Assembly (NCBI GenBank): GCA_029237695.1
Contig: CM055275.1
Span: 89,826,433 to 89,890,432, forward strand
From: Conchocele bisecta
Taxonomy: Eukaryota; Mollusca; Bivalvia; Lucinida; Thyasiridae
Reading direction: 5' to 3'
Length of the DNA: 64,000 nucleotides
In this document: in pieces, positions 25,963 through 37,807 of the stretch
Numbering within the stretch: the first letter of the stretch is position 1
Layout of the letters: each line of letters opens with the position of its first letter
Translations under genes and position numbers: made by a program
The notes under the pieces: model-generated
The model's input: only the letters and a program-made list of their open reading frames with translations
The model's database searches: none
Told to the model about the DNA's origin: nothing

Positions 25963-27789
25963 TGCACCTATCAATGTGATCCCCGCCCGGGGGGGGGGGG
26001 GCTGCGGGCACCCACGGGGAATTAGACAGCAAAATATTCCCGATAGACGGGAATTAGACAAGACATAATTACCCGACATGCGGGAAATAGACACACAGTG
26101 GTGACCCAAGGGTCGGGAATTAGACAATTCAACATAACAAAGTTAGCAGTACGCAACCGTCAGAAAAACATGTCGCGAACAGAGTTTTAGTGCGTTCTTT
26201 TACCGCGATAGCCGAATGATCAGCGTCGGTATAAAATGCGCCGGTATATTTCTGACCAAAATTTCTGATGCGCTAAAAACTAGCGCAGGTAATCTAAGGG
26301 CAACAACAACAACAACATCGTTGTAATGAAAAGTTTTACGGTGGAAGAAGTTTGCGCCTGGTTGAGGCAAAACTCCCTACTCGACCTGTTTCAAGTGTGT
26401 AGAGGTATATTATAAAGCACAACCTGGCCGCACAACCATACGGCCTGTCACTTGAAATGCGCACATTTTTTATGGTTACCATCGATGAAATAATATCGGG
26501 GAGTAATAATCGGACGAACCTAAATTCGGCACTTTTCACTTTTCATATTAATTTGAATTCTACTGAATTGGAAGTGATACGGTAGTTGGTACGTTGTAGA
26601 GTGGTGTATCAAGTTGATTTGGATGGTGGTGGGGGGGGGGGGGGGGTCACCAGCCAAATTCCAACTTCCCAATCAGAGTTTAATATGCACCAGTCAACAG
26701 GGATGTGGCTAGGGGGGTTTTGCTGGGGGATGAATCCCCACCAAATTTCCAACTGGGGTAATGTACCATATGTAACTTATCAATCCCGCTTTCCACATAT
26801 AGGAGTATAACAGGGCCGGATCCAGGATTTGAATAAAGGGGGGGGGGCGTAGAATTTTCCGTCAACAAAATGGTGTCTCCTCAGAATCTAAAGGGTTAAT
26901 ACTAGTTGGCGTTAAGCCCCAATTAATCATTACTGTTCACATTTGTTCTCTGATATAATGTTGAATACTTGTTCTGTTACAGTGTTACAGTGTTGAATAG
27001 TTTTATTAAACCAAGTAATTTTTTGCTTGTTTTCACCTTGTATTTTTTGTAAACTATCATGTATCATGGATGCTGCCTGAATCTGGCATCATCAGCCGAA
27101 TGATCAGCTGCGCAACTACTTCTGATTCCTACAATATGTCAGTACCTGTCAGATATGTCAGATTATCATAAATGTCAACAAAAAGGTGAACGTCAGAATA
27201 TATTTAAATGTTCATTGTTGTGATTCAGAGCACCTGCTACCAGGTCGGGATAATGTCAATCATGAAAGGTAAATTAGTGATGTCACCCTCGCATTAGCAG
27301 GCTCAGTTCTGCTCTGGTTCTACCCTGTTACGGGTACCCATCAGTACTACACCTTTATGTGATTCTGACGAAGCCTGGAAAATATAGGGAGTCGTAAATG
27401 ACCTTTTTGTGTGTGTAAATGTGTAGAACAACTCTATTTGCATGTCATAGCCTTGATGGGTATGTACATGTACAACACTATATTGAGTTTGTTGTATATT
27501 TATTCTGCAGATGTGTAGAAATGAACATGACAAATATATCTATTAGTTTAAAAAACTGGCATTCCAACAATTGTGACTACAAAATAAGTCAAAAGATTCC
27601 AACTAATCATGAAAAAGTATGCCCCACCCTGGGGATATTAGACGACTCTGGTAGCTACCACTCTAGGGAATTAGACACACAATTATTTCCCTACAGTAGG
27701 GAATTAGACAGTCAGTTTTGCAAATTGTCTAATTCCCCGGGGGGTGCCCGCCGCCCCCCCCCCGGGCGGGGAAGACATTGATAGGTGCA
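25963..27789. mobile_element. 1.83-kb non-autonomous DNA transposon with poly-G ends
   Basis: The left end TGCACCTATCAATGT is followed by CCCCGCCCGGGGG, a G-run, GCGGGCACCC and GGGGAATTAGACA. The right end is the inverse and ends GACATTGATAGGTGCA. Direct TAA triplets flank the outer edges (25960-25962 and 27790-27792), fitting a 3-bp target duplication as made by PIF/Harbinger elements. GGGAATTAGACA repeats several times inside each end (26010-26130 and 27650-27740) as subterminal repeats. The interior holds G-runs near 26628 and 26839 and no transposase frame. Confidence 0.65.
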
Positions 27790-27792
27790 TAA

Positions 27793-28419
27793 CCATTTTC
27801 TTTCTAACTGCTCGTTTAAATTGAAAAACATTTGATACATGCATGCATCAACATTATTGAAATTGACGTGACATTTATGACGCATTAAATTGACGACATG
27901 TCTGTGACCGTTTGAGACACGCCATGTGATTTCGTACCTAAGAATAAGTGCGATTTTTCATGAAATGTATTTACAGAAACTGTGATGTTTTCTTTAATTA
28001 ACGTCATACATCTAAGATGACGACATTTTCATCAGCTGTCGGGATTATTTAAGGATAATATCGTAAATTTTGCAAATATTTTTTAAAATATTGACGTTTT
28101 TGTTATTGATGAAAAAGTACTTATGAGGCAGATATTCGCTAGATTGATAATAATATAGACCTCCCTCTATAATTGCCTCGGGTGGGGAGGGAGTCTTCAT
28201 CGCATAAACGTCATTCATTAGTTACACAGACATTTAGGAACATTTAGGTCGAAGTGGAACTTACTAGCAGGGCCTTGTGGCGTACATTACCTACGTGGTT
28301 ATTTCTTTTATACTACATATCAGGCTAAGACACTCGATGCTTTGTCTTATTGTATATATTGTACACATGCTTGAATGCGAGTTGGCAAGGTCAATAGATA
28401 TTCAGATACGCGATACTCT
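27793..28419. other. Non-coding stretch, no recognised feature
   Basis: AT-rich, with no coding or repeat structure I can support. A fragment of the TTATACCGAT family follows at 28423-28480, and a C-run at about 28538-28550. Confidence 0.4.
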
Positions 28420-28619
28420 GGGCCACAGGCATTCGGCGTGTTTCGGCTTTCATCGGTATAACTCTATATATATGTATAACTCTATATATAAATATATATC
28501 TACAATAAATCTCTGCTTTTGTGCTTATTTTGTTCACCCCCCCCCCCCCACCCTCCATTCCACCTCATATTATAGGTTTGGAAAGTACAGCCATTGTAAA
28601 GATGAATCTAGTAGAGGAA

Positions 28620-28876
28620 TATAATATACACAGAGTAATACAGGTATAATATACACAGAGTAATACAGGTATAATATATTATTGAGTAATACAGGTATAA
28701 TATATATTGAGTAATACAATACAGGTATAATATATATTGAGTAATACAGGTATAATATATATTGAGTAATACAGGTATAATATATATTGAGTAATACAGG
28801 TATAATATATATTGAGTAATACAGGTATAATATATATTTAATAATACAGGTATAACATATATTGAGTAATACAGGT
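28620..28876. repeat. 25-bp tandem repeat, about ten copies
   Basis: AGTAATACAGGTATAATATA plus TATTG repeats every 25 bp, with a few variants (ACACAG in place of TATTG in the first copies). Open frames on the minus strand are produced by the repeat. Confidence 0.9.
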
Positions 28877-28996
28877 TCAAGCAAAGCCCATGCTCTGACG
28901 GAACAAGCCGTGTTTTGTTTTATAGCCAGTGTGGGGATCGGAACAGATTGTTTATTAGCTCGTCAATACATAATGTTACCAACAACTTGTAAACAT

Positions 28997-29600
28997 TTAA
29001 CCCTTTCAGTCCTAAATAACTGGAATGGATTATAATATGTTAATTTTCGGTCAATTCCATTCATCACAACATATTTTTCAAATAGTCCATTTATAAAATG
29101 TTATTTTTTTAAACAAATATGAAAATTACTTACAAAGAGTGCAGATCCTGATGATACGGCTCGTCATGCGCCGGCTCGTCTGGATCTACATTGTTTGCAA
29201 AACAAATATATAGATGGCTGTAGTGTTGAAAGTGTTAACACATGACTTAAACATGTAGATGCACAGTAGGATTGAACTGCACTTTGTGCAGAGTAGGGCT
29301 GGTTCAGTTGGATCATGGATAATATGAATGATGCTATATTATCGATTACATGCATTACATATATGATATACTTAACCCTTTGAACCCGAAAGCCCGCTAT
29401 ATCGGTTTACAAAAACAGTGTAGATCCAGATGAGCACTCATCAGGATCTGCACTGTTTGAAAGTAATTTTCATATTTTTGAGGACAACAAATATCCCTTT
29501 TTATAAATGGAATAGTCTGAAAATCATTTTGCGATGATTGGATTGGTTTCAAAATTAACAATTTGAGCACATTACAGTTACTTAGGGGTTAAAGAGTTAA
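28997..29600. mobile_element. TTAACCCTTT foldback element, about 600 bp
   Basis: The left edge is TTAACCCTTTCAGTCCTAAA and the right edge is CTTAGGGGTTAAAGAGTTAA, so both edges carry TTAA. Inner arms pair through AATATGAAAATTACTT and the GATCCTGATGA / TCATCAGGATC segments. A second TTAACCCTTTGAACCCGAAA start lies at about 29371, suggesting that a shorter element or an internal duplication is included. TTAA plus CCCTTT ends suggest a piggyBac-type MITE. Confidence 0.5.
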
Positions 29601-29602
29601 TC

Positions 29603-30407
29603 AAACGTTGGCTCTTGCAGCACTGGAGAGTGACATTGTCGTCTGCGCGTTTATTTTAAAGAATTGCTGTCTTTCTTAAGTGACCGTGACGGACAAGTTT
29701 TTTATTTCAATTTTAGCTCTCTCTTTAATGAATATTCTACTGTACTGCTGTCTGTTTTTAATAACACGGGCAAGTTTTTGATAGCTTTTGTAACTCTCTC
29801 TTTAGTGACGATTCTATTGTATCCCTCAACCATGCAGTCTTAAAAAATAATAGGACATTGATTTCTACCCAGTACTGCAACAGTAAAACGGGGTGAATAT
29901 CTGTAATTGTATATTTTGTATTTGTATTTGTACCTGACTATTGTATGTAGAATTATGTACAGTTTGTGGGGGATGGCCCCGACCCACCACAAACCTATTA
30001 CAGGGTAATACATATTGTCCGACCAAAGTTAGAAGCCTTGTTCATATACATGTATATATAAACTTATACCGATGAAAGCCGATTGTAAATCACTCTTCCA
30101 ATCGTTACATTAAAGAGATGGGTTTTTTTGTAATATTTACACGGCATTTTCTGATAGTTTCAAAATGTAAATACACAAATATGGCGTTAGAATTAACAAT
30201 AATCTTGTTTTACGTCAATTTGTCGCAATTCCTGTTGCGAACATCGATGTTGCGAACATTAGCCAATCAACAACATCGCGCGACTTCACGTGTGTCTAAT
30301 GTATTGTATTGGAATGTAAACGGAATGGGTCGAATACTAGGCATTTCCATTATGAATTTATAGAAGGTGTAAGTATTCGAAAAGTAATGCTGTTTTTATT
30401 GCATAAA
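29603..30407. other. Non-coding stretch
   Basis: A fragment of the TTATACCGAT family is near 30019-30077. The 81-codon frame at 30118-30363 has no recognisable motif. Nothing else is supported. Confidence 0.4.
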
Positions 30408-30844
30408 CAAGGTTCTTGATCACATGGTTACAACAAAAACAACAATAGCTGAAACTATTGAAATCTCGCCCACTCCACAGTAAGTACTATTTAATATTTT
30501 CCTTAATATGCAAGGGATTTTGATGAAATATGGCGCACCAAACGCGTCTTCATGAGCTGTGTTTACTTGTCCCATGAGTTCGGCACATACCTATGTCGTT
30601 TATGAGAAGAACCGATGTACGTGTCGGTAGCCACGGAAATCGATTCTTAGCAAAAACGACAGAAGTTTGGGACAAAGTACAGAGACCACTAAATTCAGCT
30701 TAACAAGACGCGTTTGATGCGCCATATTTCATCAAAATCCGTTAGATAATAAGAAAAAAAGAATCAGTACGTTGAATCGGAGGTCTTCTGAAAGTTTCAG
30801 TACTTGCTGTTGTTGTTGTAACCACGTGATCATACACCTTGATA
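30408..30844. mobile_element. Foldback MITE with GATCACATGGTTACAACAA ends, copy 1
   Basis: The left end AAGGTTCTTGATCACATGG and right end CCACGTGATCATACACCTTG are inverted. The inner arms carry GATGAAATATGGCGCACC and the complementary GGCGCCATATTTCATC-like block, together with ACGCGTCTTCATGAGCTG and its mate. The centre has ACGGAAATCGATTCTTAGC. A second copy makes up the outer parts of 31602-33782. Confidence 0.65.
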
Positions 30845-31080
30845 AAGCAGCTTCACCATCAATGGAAATGTCATTAATATAGCAAATAGTATTACGAAGA
30901 TTATTTGAAAAGTAATGCGATATTCGGTTGCTCACTGTCAATGGAAAATCATTGACATTTCAAAATTGACGAGTTGATGCTATTGTTTACGAAATGTCAA
31001 GACAATTCCATTGATTTACAGTGCCGTTAAACGCCAAGCATACATGTACGTTGTATCAGGCTTTCTGACGTCATACTTAC

Positions 31081-31216
31081 TTGTTGCTGCACCGACGATT
31101 CGTACTTTATCCCCATCGATATAAGCTGAATATACGTAGTTATTTCTGTCGTCGGCAACCGGCCGCCATCTTGTTTCAATTGCTTCATTATTTGGGAGTG
31201 ACGGACATGCCGTATG
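31081..31216 (-). CDS. Candidate internal exon of a GT92-like glycosyltransferase
   Basis: On the minus strand a CACATACAG acceptor opens an exon that ends at an AACAA-GTAAGTATG donor, both strong consensus sites. The encoded segment includes RWRPVADDRNNYVYSAYIDG and DKVRIVGAAT. A tryptophan-rich lead-in, a YSAY motif and a VRI strand mark the start of the family 92 glycosyltransferase (DUF23) domain, which transfers galactose in the Golgi. The remaining catalytic exons were not found at lower coordinates. The likely first coding exon is at 35044-35245, with large foldback insertions in the intervening intron. The family assignment rests on one short segment and could be wrong. Confidence 0.45.
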
Positions 31217-31679
31217 CTGTATGTGTAGTTTTTCTTCAACGGCATACACTTAATTTGTGACAGAGGATATGAAGTTAAGCCAGCCCGAACATTTTTTTTA
31301 TTTTGTCCGAACTGTCATTGGGGCGAATTATGAGATATTGCTCAGTGAGAGAAACGGACTTTGTAAAGCATTTTCGGTTAAGCAAAACTTAATACCCTCC
31401 TAGCTGTGTTAATCGTACCGACGTTGGTCAATAAGTGTGGCGATGAATATAAAATGCAACCAGATACTAGAAACATGAATATCCGTGTTTCTAGTTCCAC
31501 GTTGTAGACAATAGTATATAGCAGAATAGCTCGCGACATCGCGTCAATGAAGTTGTATTGGTCTAGGTGGAATCACATATAATTACCCGTTTGAATATAT
31601 GAGGTGTATGATCACGTGGTACTAACAACAACAACAAGTACCGATGCAAAGTACTTATTATTATATAGTGTCAGTAGCA

Positions 31680-33455
31680 TAGAGGGTGGACGCAGACTAT
31701 CCATCTGAAGCTGAAGCTGAACTGATGACGTCATCCAATTTTCACCCCAAAATTTTCCCGCAAATGGACGGCTACCAAATTTGAGGTGAAGTCGTTCAGC
31801 AGTTATGCCCCTTCTTCGCTGTGGCTCATTAGAATTTTCATCGAAGAGCTAACTACTGTGTTTAACCGGGGTAGCCCTCCATCCACTCTAGCCGTCTACA
31901 AAATTTGAGGGCAATCGGTCGAGTAGATCACGAGTTATGCCACTATTTCGCTTTAGCTCATTAGCACCGTCCTCGAAGAGCTACCGACTATATGTAAACG
32001 GTAGCCGTCCGTCCACTCTAGCGTCCTAGAAAATGTGAAGCCAATCGGTCAAGTATCTCACGAGTTTTTGGATTTTCAAAAGTTATGGCCTAATTACAAA
32101 TTATATTTCTAATTAGCGTGTGTGTAATATTGGGTATTATTTTGCCTCCCATTCGATAGTACATGTTGAACACTATTTAAATACCAAATTTGACGACTAT
32201 AGGATAAACGATTACATGGCCTAATTAAGGTTTTCTATTGTTCTTGTTTACTAATTACGTGTGTGTAATATTGGGTATTCTCTTTACCTCTCATACGATA
32301 GATATCACATGTTGAACACTATTTACATACCAAATTTGAGAACGATCGGACCAAACAGTCAATAGTTATAGCCTAATTACAAATTCTATTATTTTCGTCA
32401 GCTAATTAGCGTATGTGAAATAATGGGTAATTTCTTTCCTCCCATACGATAGTACATGTCGAACACTATTTACATACCAAATCTGACGATCATAGGACAA
32501 ACAATTACAAAGTTATAGCCTAATTAAGGTTTTCTATTGTTTTTGTTTACTAAACACGTCCATGTTAAGATACTTAGGGATGAATGGTTCTATAACTCTG
32601 TGTTTTTTGTTATTTTTAAACACCAGTATGCATTTGGTTCAGATACATGTATACATACTCAATTCAAACGAACGTCACGCTACACCTTTGTATATGTATG
32701 TGGATGTCAACGCGAGGGTGTGTTGATTATCGCTTTAGCTTCGGGTTAGGATGCAAATTAATGTGTGATATTTTCCGTAAATGGTGTAGAAAGCGGATTA
32801 ACGCGAACTGATACGAGTGTGTAATACTTTCCGTAAATGATGTCAAACGTTGGCAGAAATATCACATTCTCCGATAGTGAAGAGATTCGGAAAACTCGCG
32901 AAATTATGAGTTACGGTGTTATATAGTAGAGGGACATAACAGAACATTTATTTAAAGCCCTTTAGTTTTAGGTAGGTAGAGCCTAGCTACAAGCGATTAC
33001 ATTCGGTCCAACCCAGCCTCTGTCTGTCCTAGCTAAATGGCATGCCTCGCGTTAGAACACCAGCACTCGAGTTAAAGCCCCACTAGAGGGTAAGAATAAT
33101 ATATTTACGGATGTTGTCTCGCCTTTTAAAGTCCTTTTGGAGAGGTACGCTTCGTTGAACGAGTCTCAACGCGTTCCAACAATATACACGACGTCACCGT
33201 TTGTTCGTACATGATAAGACCGTACCATTATGAGACGGGAGCGCCGTTGGCGGGAAAAATATTTTTTGGCGGAGCATCCAATCAAAATATTGGCGGTTAA
33301 TTTGAATTTTTTATTTTGGCGGTGCATCCAAAAACCCTTTTTTTTTTAAAATATTTAGCTGGAAATTTGAATTTTTGAATCTTGAAAATTTTGGCGGGAA
33401 AATTGGATGACGTCATCAGTTTAGCTTCGGATGGATAGTCTGCGTCCACCCTCTA
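31680..33455. mobile_element. Nested 1.78-kb element with TAGAGGGTGGACGCAG ends
   Basis: The left end TAGAGGGTGGACGCAGACTA and right end TAGTCTGCGTCCACCCTCTA are exact inverse complements. The arms extend inward through GATGACGTCATCCAATTTTC with small gaps. TA at both edges allows a TA target, as in Tc1/mariner-like elements. The interior contains tandem blocks (GAGCTAnCnACTnTnTnTAA with ATCGGTC about 31850-32060; 145-bp units 32100-32545) and a TTTTGGCGG-repeat region near 33255-33330. No transposase frame is seen. Confidence 0.6.
32100..32545. repeat. About 145-bp tandem repeat, three units
   Basis: TGGGTATT or TGGGTAAT followed by ACGATAGTACATGTTGAACA, CTATTTACATACCAAAT and TTATAGCCTAATTA occurs at about 32131, 32272 and 32424. 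It lies inside the nested element. Confidence 0.7.
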
Positions 33456-33782
33456 TACTACTAGTGTCCTTATTAAGTAACGGATATTGATGAAATATGG
33501 CGCATCAAACGCGTCTCGTTAAGCTGCATTTGGTGTCTCCGACACGGAAATCGATTCTTAGCAAAAACAACATAAGTCTGTACCAAACTCCCTAGACCAC
33601 CAAAATGCAGCTCATGAAGACGCGTTTGCTGCGCCATATTTCATAAAAATCCGTTGCCTTTTAAGGAAAATATAAAATAATACTTACTTTGGAGTGGGCG
33701 TGATTTCTACACTTTCATCCGTTGTTGTTGTTGTTTAACCACGTGATCATGCACCTTGATATACGTCCAGAGCGATTTTCAC

Positions 33783-34510
33783 CATGTACCACCTTATACT
33801 ATAAACACGAATATTGGTGCTTCTAGTATTGAGATGCACAGTGTTAATTTGTCACTTTAAAATTGCGGTACCGTTACTTTGACAATATAGAATAAGACAC
33901 GCTACCGCCTCACTAATCTTGCCAACATGATTGTGTCAATTTCAGTATTCCAAAATACAAGTATGTTTAAAGAAGGCCATACAATAACTGTTCATTGTTA
34001 AGCGTCCACCCAGGTGACCAATACCTACCTACGTATCCGGTAAAAACAAACAAGGCCTTGAAAAAAGACGACGGTAAATTTATTTTAAAAACCCTTTGGT
34101 TTCAGCCAGAAAAGTTTAGTAAAAAGAAGAAAATACTCTTATTAAATTTATTAAGTGGACATTCATGAACGGATTCAATACTTGAACAATCCCCACAATT
34201 AGTTTTCAAATTACTTCACCAGTAAATAGTGTAAAATAGCATACACATTGTGTTTGTTTTTTCACAGAACCAATTTCAAAACGTACCCGTACGCGGACGC
34301 TTAACAGAGAAAGGACATGCTATAGCCTAAAGAGGTTGACACATATTGGCTCAGACAGTCACATTGCTTGATTGCGAGTTGGCATTGCCAATATATGTTC
34401 AAAGACGTATATTATTTGGGCAAGATTAACGCCGGTGGCTGTGTAGTAGAAACACGAATATTCAGCTTGGTTCGTGTCTCCAGTATTCGGCAAGGCGAAT
34501 TAACGCAGAT
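33783..34510. other. Non-coding stretch (probable intron)
   Basis: It lies between the two candidate glycosyltransferase exons. Short palindromic motifs around GAATATT with GTTTCTAG or TTCTAGTATT recur near 31468-31497, 33808-33830 and 34450-34490. Nothing else is recognised. Confidence 0.4.
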
Positions 34511-35039
34511 ACTACTGTCTACTTCACGCTTTGCTGTCGACGACCTTCTGGCTATTAAATATATACATGTAAGTACTTTTTCATCAATAATAAAAAAGTC
34601 ACCCTCCCCCAAAAAAATAATTTGATGAATTTCCATTAACTAGCGATTTTATTTCGAAAAAATGATTTTCCTATGGGAATTTAACATGGGAGCTAAACAT
34701 AGATTTTTAAAAATATACATACAATTTTATGTCGACCGATTTTCAAAATCTAATTTGTTTTCTTAGTGACATCATTTCCAAGCTATCTAACTATGTTTCG
34801 GACAACATTTTTTTTTTGACACCTCCCACAGCTCCTCCTCATGTTCCCCCATGTTGAATTCCCATAGGAAATTCTTAAAATCAGTATTTGATGGCATTTT
34901 ATCAAATCAAAAATTGGGAGGGTGACTTTAATGATCTTGATGCAAAAATACTTACATTTAAATATTTTTAAGATTGAATGTGTTTTTGAATAGCCAAACG
35001 TTCGTCGGACTCGGCAGAAAACGTGGAACAGACAGTAGT
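34511..35039. mobile_element. Foldback MITE, ACTACTGTCTG subfamily, copy 2
   Basis: The left end ACTACTGTCTACTTCACG and right end CGTGGAACAGACAGTAGT are inverted. The arms share CTTTTTCATCAATAATAAAA / GTCACCCTCCC with its mate GGGAGGGTGAC, and GATTTTCCTATGGGAATTTA with CCCATAGGAAATT. It directly abuts the candidate glycosyltransferase first coding exon, whose coding frame would run into its TIR. Confidence 0.65.
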
Positions 35040-35043
35040 GTAC

Positions 35044-35245
35044 CCATTGTGGACTCGGTCATTATATGGCGAGTTTCGTTTCCAGTCTTCGAAAACGTAA
35101 ACATTGTCACATCGTTGACTATACGGTCATATATTGCTGATATGTTGCCATGGTAATCGTCTCCAAATATCTTCACCGCATACATAAGTATGCAACAAAC
35201 GACACCAGCTCCAAGAAAATAAAGGCGTGTCTTCAAATGCATCAT
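35044..35245 (-). CDS. Candidate first coding exon of a type II membrane protein
   Basis: On the minus strand a polypyrimidine-rich acceptor (TTTATTTACAG at about 35272-35282) precedes a frame starting ATGATGCAT. The protein begins MMHLKTRLYFLGAGVVCCIL, a short basic tail followed by a hydrophobic segment (about residues 8-26), which is the architecture of a Golgi signal anchor. A luminal stem-like region with an N-glycosylation site (NET) follows. The end is uncertain: only a weak GG-GTACAC donor is seen, right beside an inserted foldback element. With the exon at 31081-31216 this fits a Golgi glycosyltransferase, but any small type II membrane protein would fit this exon alone. Confidence 0.45.
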
Positions 35246-35271
35246 ACATGTAGCTAGATCTACTGCATTAT

Positions 35272-36429
35272 TCTGTAAATAAAAAAAAACAGTTTAACAC
35301 TTGTGCTGTTTCATATTTACTTTATATTATATACCTACCCATGAAATACATAGTTATACGATGTAAATAAAAGTCATATGTTCTCATCAATGAAACAAAC
35401 AACTTCCGGTGAAAAGACAACTACTTCCGCTATCTATATTCATAACGCGCATCGGCAGAAAAACAGCGCAAATAGGCTGCACATACACATTCATTACAGT
35501 ATACAGTCTAAAAAAAACTGCTAATTTCCATGGAGCGGTATATAATAAATAGAATATTCATATGTTTGCAACGAATATGTTAGGCACGAGTAACATATGG
35601 ACATTTCACACCACTCGATGAACCTACATGTCATATTCGTTGCAAAACTATGAATATCCTCTATATAATTAAACAATATTTGGTAAGTAATAGTGTTTCA
35701 GTTAAATACACTTGAAAGTCAATCAGGCCAAATATAATAACAACAACTATTGGAATTTAAAAGTAAATTAATTTGACTAGCCTAGTTTCTGTACATATCT
35801 GAGATCCAGGCAACTTGCGTTTTTAAATCAGTTTTAAATTTCGAGAAATTACTTTTGTCCACCTACCGTATCGAAAGTTAAAACTCCATAGACTTACATG
35901 TATTTCCATCTTTGCTCTCAAATATGTAGCTCTGTACATACTTTACCAATTAATTAAATATAAAGTGTTTGAAAGAAATTAGATTTATGCAGAATATGAA
36001 TGTTTAGGTTACTGATTATCGCAAGCAGTTCAATAGATACATGTTTTTAAATATGGCCTAATTATTTTACGTCACATTTTGAGCGACGTCACCATTGACG
36101 TCAATAGGAACAGCATTTCCAAAAAAAAATCCCATATGTTTAACTACATGCATCTTGTAAACTACTTTGAATATTGTATACACATATGAATCAAATTCTG
36201 CGCAACTATATTAGCTAATCAATGCATTTTACTTCATTCAAATATGTACAGTATATTTGAAGTAACATGTTAACAAGCACAGTTATAAATACATGTAAGT
36301 CTATGGGATTTCAATAGGTGGGAAACTACTTCTGTCCAACATCTGTAGTACGGACGATTGCAAGAGTTACCGTTCGCAACTAGTATATATGAGATTGGGA
36401 CTGTAAAAATGGGGCTTATGTGATTTGTA
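35272..36429. other. Non-coding stretch with one small foldback
   Basis: Upstream of the candidate coding exon. Apart from the inverted repeat at 35553-35664, no recognised feature. One TGACGTCA site is at 36096-36103. Confidence 0.4.
35553..35664. repeat. Short foldback (GTTTGCAACGAATATG arms)
   Basis: AGAATATTCATATGTTTGCA and ACGAATATG pair with CATATTCGTTGCAAAACTAT and GAATATCCT. The arms are about 28 bp around a 45-bp loop. Confidence 0.65.
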
Positions 36430-37250
36430 ACTACTGTCTGTTCCACGTTTATCTGCCGACGAACGTTTGGCTATTAAACACATTAAATCTAAATAATATT
36501 TAAATGTAAGTACTTTTTCATCAATAGCAAAAGTCACCCTCCAGAAAACAATATTATTTGGATTTTATTGCGAAAAAATATTATTTTTGTTTATGGACCG
36601 ATTTTCAAAATTTATCTTTTGTGTTCTTAGTTACATAATTTCCCAGCTAACTAACCAGGTTTCGGAGTCAATATCCAAATGTTTTCGTGTTTCGATCCTC
36701 CTGTAGCCTATTTCAACAACATTGCAAAGTATACTTATCTAGCAAAGTATACTTATCTAGCAAAGTACTTATCTAGCAAAGTATACTTTGAGGGAGACAT
36801 TAATTTTTCAATTTAAGGATACATTTATTAATTTTTATTATACTAAATGTATTACATTATCATAGCCAATTTGGCTATGATAATGTAATAAAATCAGTAT
36901 AATAATTCTGCATACTTGTAATCAAATATGTGCAGTGGTTAATTCTATATGAAATAATGCATTTTTGGAAAAATAAATAATTAATAATGCTAGATAAGTA
37001 TACTTCTTAACTTTGATGAAATTGGCTATTGCTCACCTTGCTCCTCCTTTTCGCCCCACGTTAAATTCCCATAGGAAAATAGTTTTTTTCGCAATAAAAT
37101 CAATATTTTACGGAATTTAATCAAATAAAAACAATTGGGGAGGGTGACATTTTTTGATATTGATTAAAAAGTACTTTTAAATAGTTTTTAGTTTTAATAT
37201 GTTTATCAGCCAAAAGTTCGTCGGCAACAAAACGTGAAGCAGACAGTAGT
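36430..37250. mobile_element. Foldback MITE, ACTACTGTCTG subfamily, copy 3
   Basis: The left end ACTACTGTCTGTTCCACG and right end CGTGAAGCAGACAGTAGT are inverted. The arms share GCCGACGAACGTTTGGCTAT with its mate, and AAGTCACCCTCC with GGGAGGGTGAC. The centre (about 36720-37000) is a foreign AT-rich insert not seen in copy 2. It includes the 18-bp repeat and perfect palindrome listed next. Confidence 0.65.
36724..36889. repeat. 18-bp tandem repeat and 39-bp perfect palindrome
   Basis: GCAAAGTATACTTATCTA repeats at 36724, 36742 and 36760, then in shortened form at 36775. The palindrome 36851-36889 has 19-bp arms, ATTACATTATCATAGCCAA and its exact complement, around a single central T. An inverse unit, GCTAGATAAGTATACTT, occurs near 36989. 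Confidence 0.8.
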
Positions 37251-37339
37251 GTACATTTAGCTCCTGATGACTCAAGTAGCTCCTGATCACTGGTGTAGCC
37301 CGATAACGGTCAGTTTTCCTTCTTAGACACATGGTGGTG

Positions 37340-37600
37340 TTTCATTGATGAACTGGCGAACGGAACTTATGCTGATCAGACTTTTGGATCTACACTGGTG
37401 GCAAAACCAATTTGCCTCATTTCTCCAGTTACAGCCACATATGACAGTGTCTGGAGAAAGTGTGCGTACATGTATGAGTGACACATATGCTATTGCGACC
37501 AGTATAGCCCCTGATCAGCATGCGCACCCGCGTGCATGCTAATCAGGCTCTACACCGTTCGTCATTCAGTCAATGAAAATCCAATGAAGTTATGCGTCAA
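37340..37600. repeat. Fragments of the GATCTACACTGG foldback family
   Basis: TTTTGGATCTACACTGGTGG, TTTCTCCAGTTACAGCCACA, CCCCTGATCAGCATGCGCAC and CTAATCAGGCTCTACACCGT are scrambled pieces of the elements at 43999-44214 and 45863-46090. Confidence 0.55.
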
Positions 37601-37807
37601 ACAAATAATAAACTATAACGTCTCTAAATCTCGGATACACAGGAAACCCCAGCTTGTATAATGAGTTTCAATATCAGTTCAGTATCTGTATGTTTTTTTC
37701 ACGAATAAAAATCACAGGCATATGTTCGTGAGTGCTCATATTTTCAAGATGCTAAGGATTGAACAGTCTGTTAAGCTAACAGAAGCTTTGATCAACCGGG
37801 CCCTGAT

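Larger units (their letters stand above)
31602..33782. mobile_element. Foldback MITE copy 2, split by a nested element
   Basis: The left end AGGTGTATGATCACGTGG and right end CCACGTGATCATGCACCTTG match the ends of 30408-30844. The right half also contains GATGAAATATGGCGCATC and GCGCCATATTTCATAAAAAT. The body is interrupted at about 31680 by a 1.78-kb element, after which the sequence resumes near 33456 and reaches the shared body by 33480. Confidence 0.6.

Noticed and set aside
28570..28884. Minus-strand frames with repeated YYTCITQYILYLYYS
   Set aside because: Translation of the 25-bp AT-rich tandem repeat.
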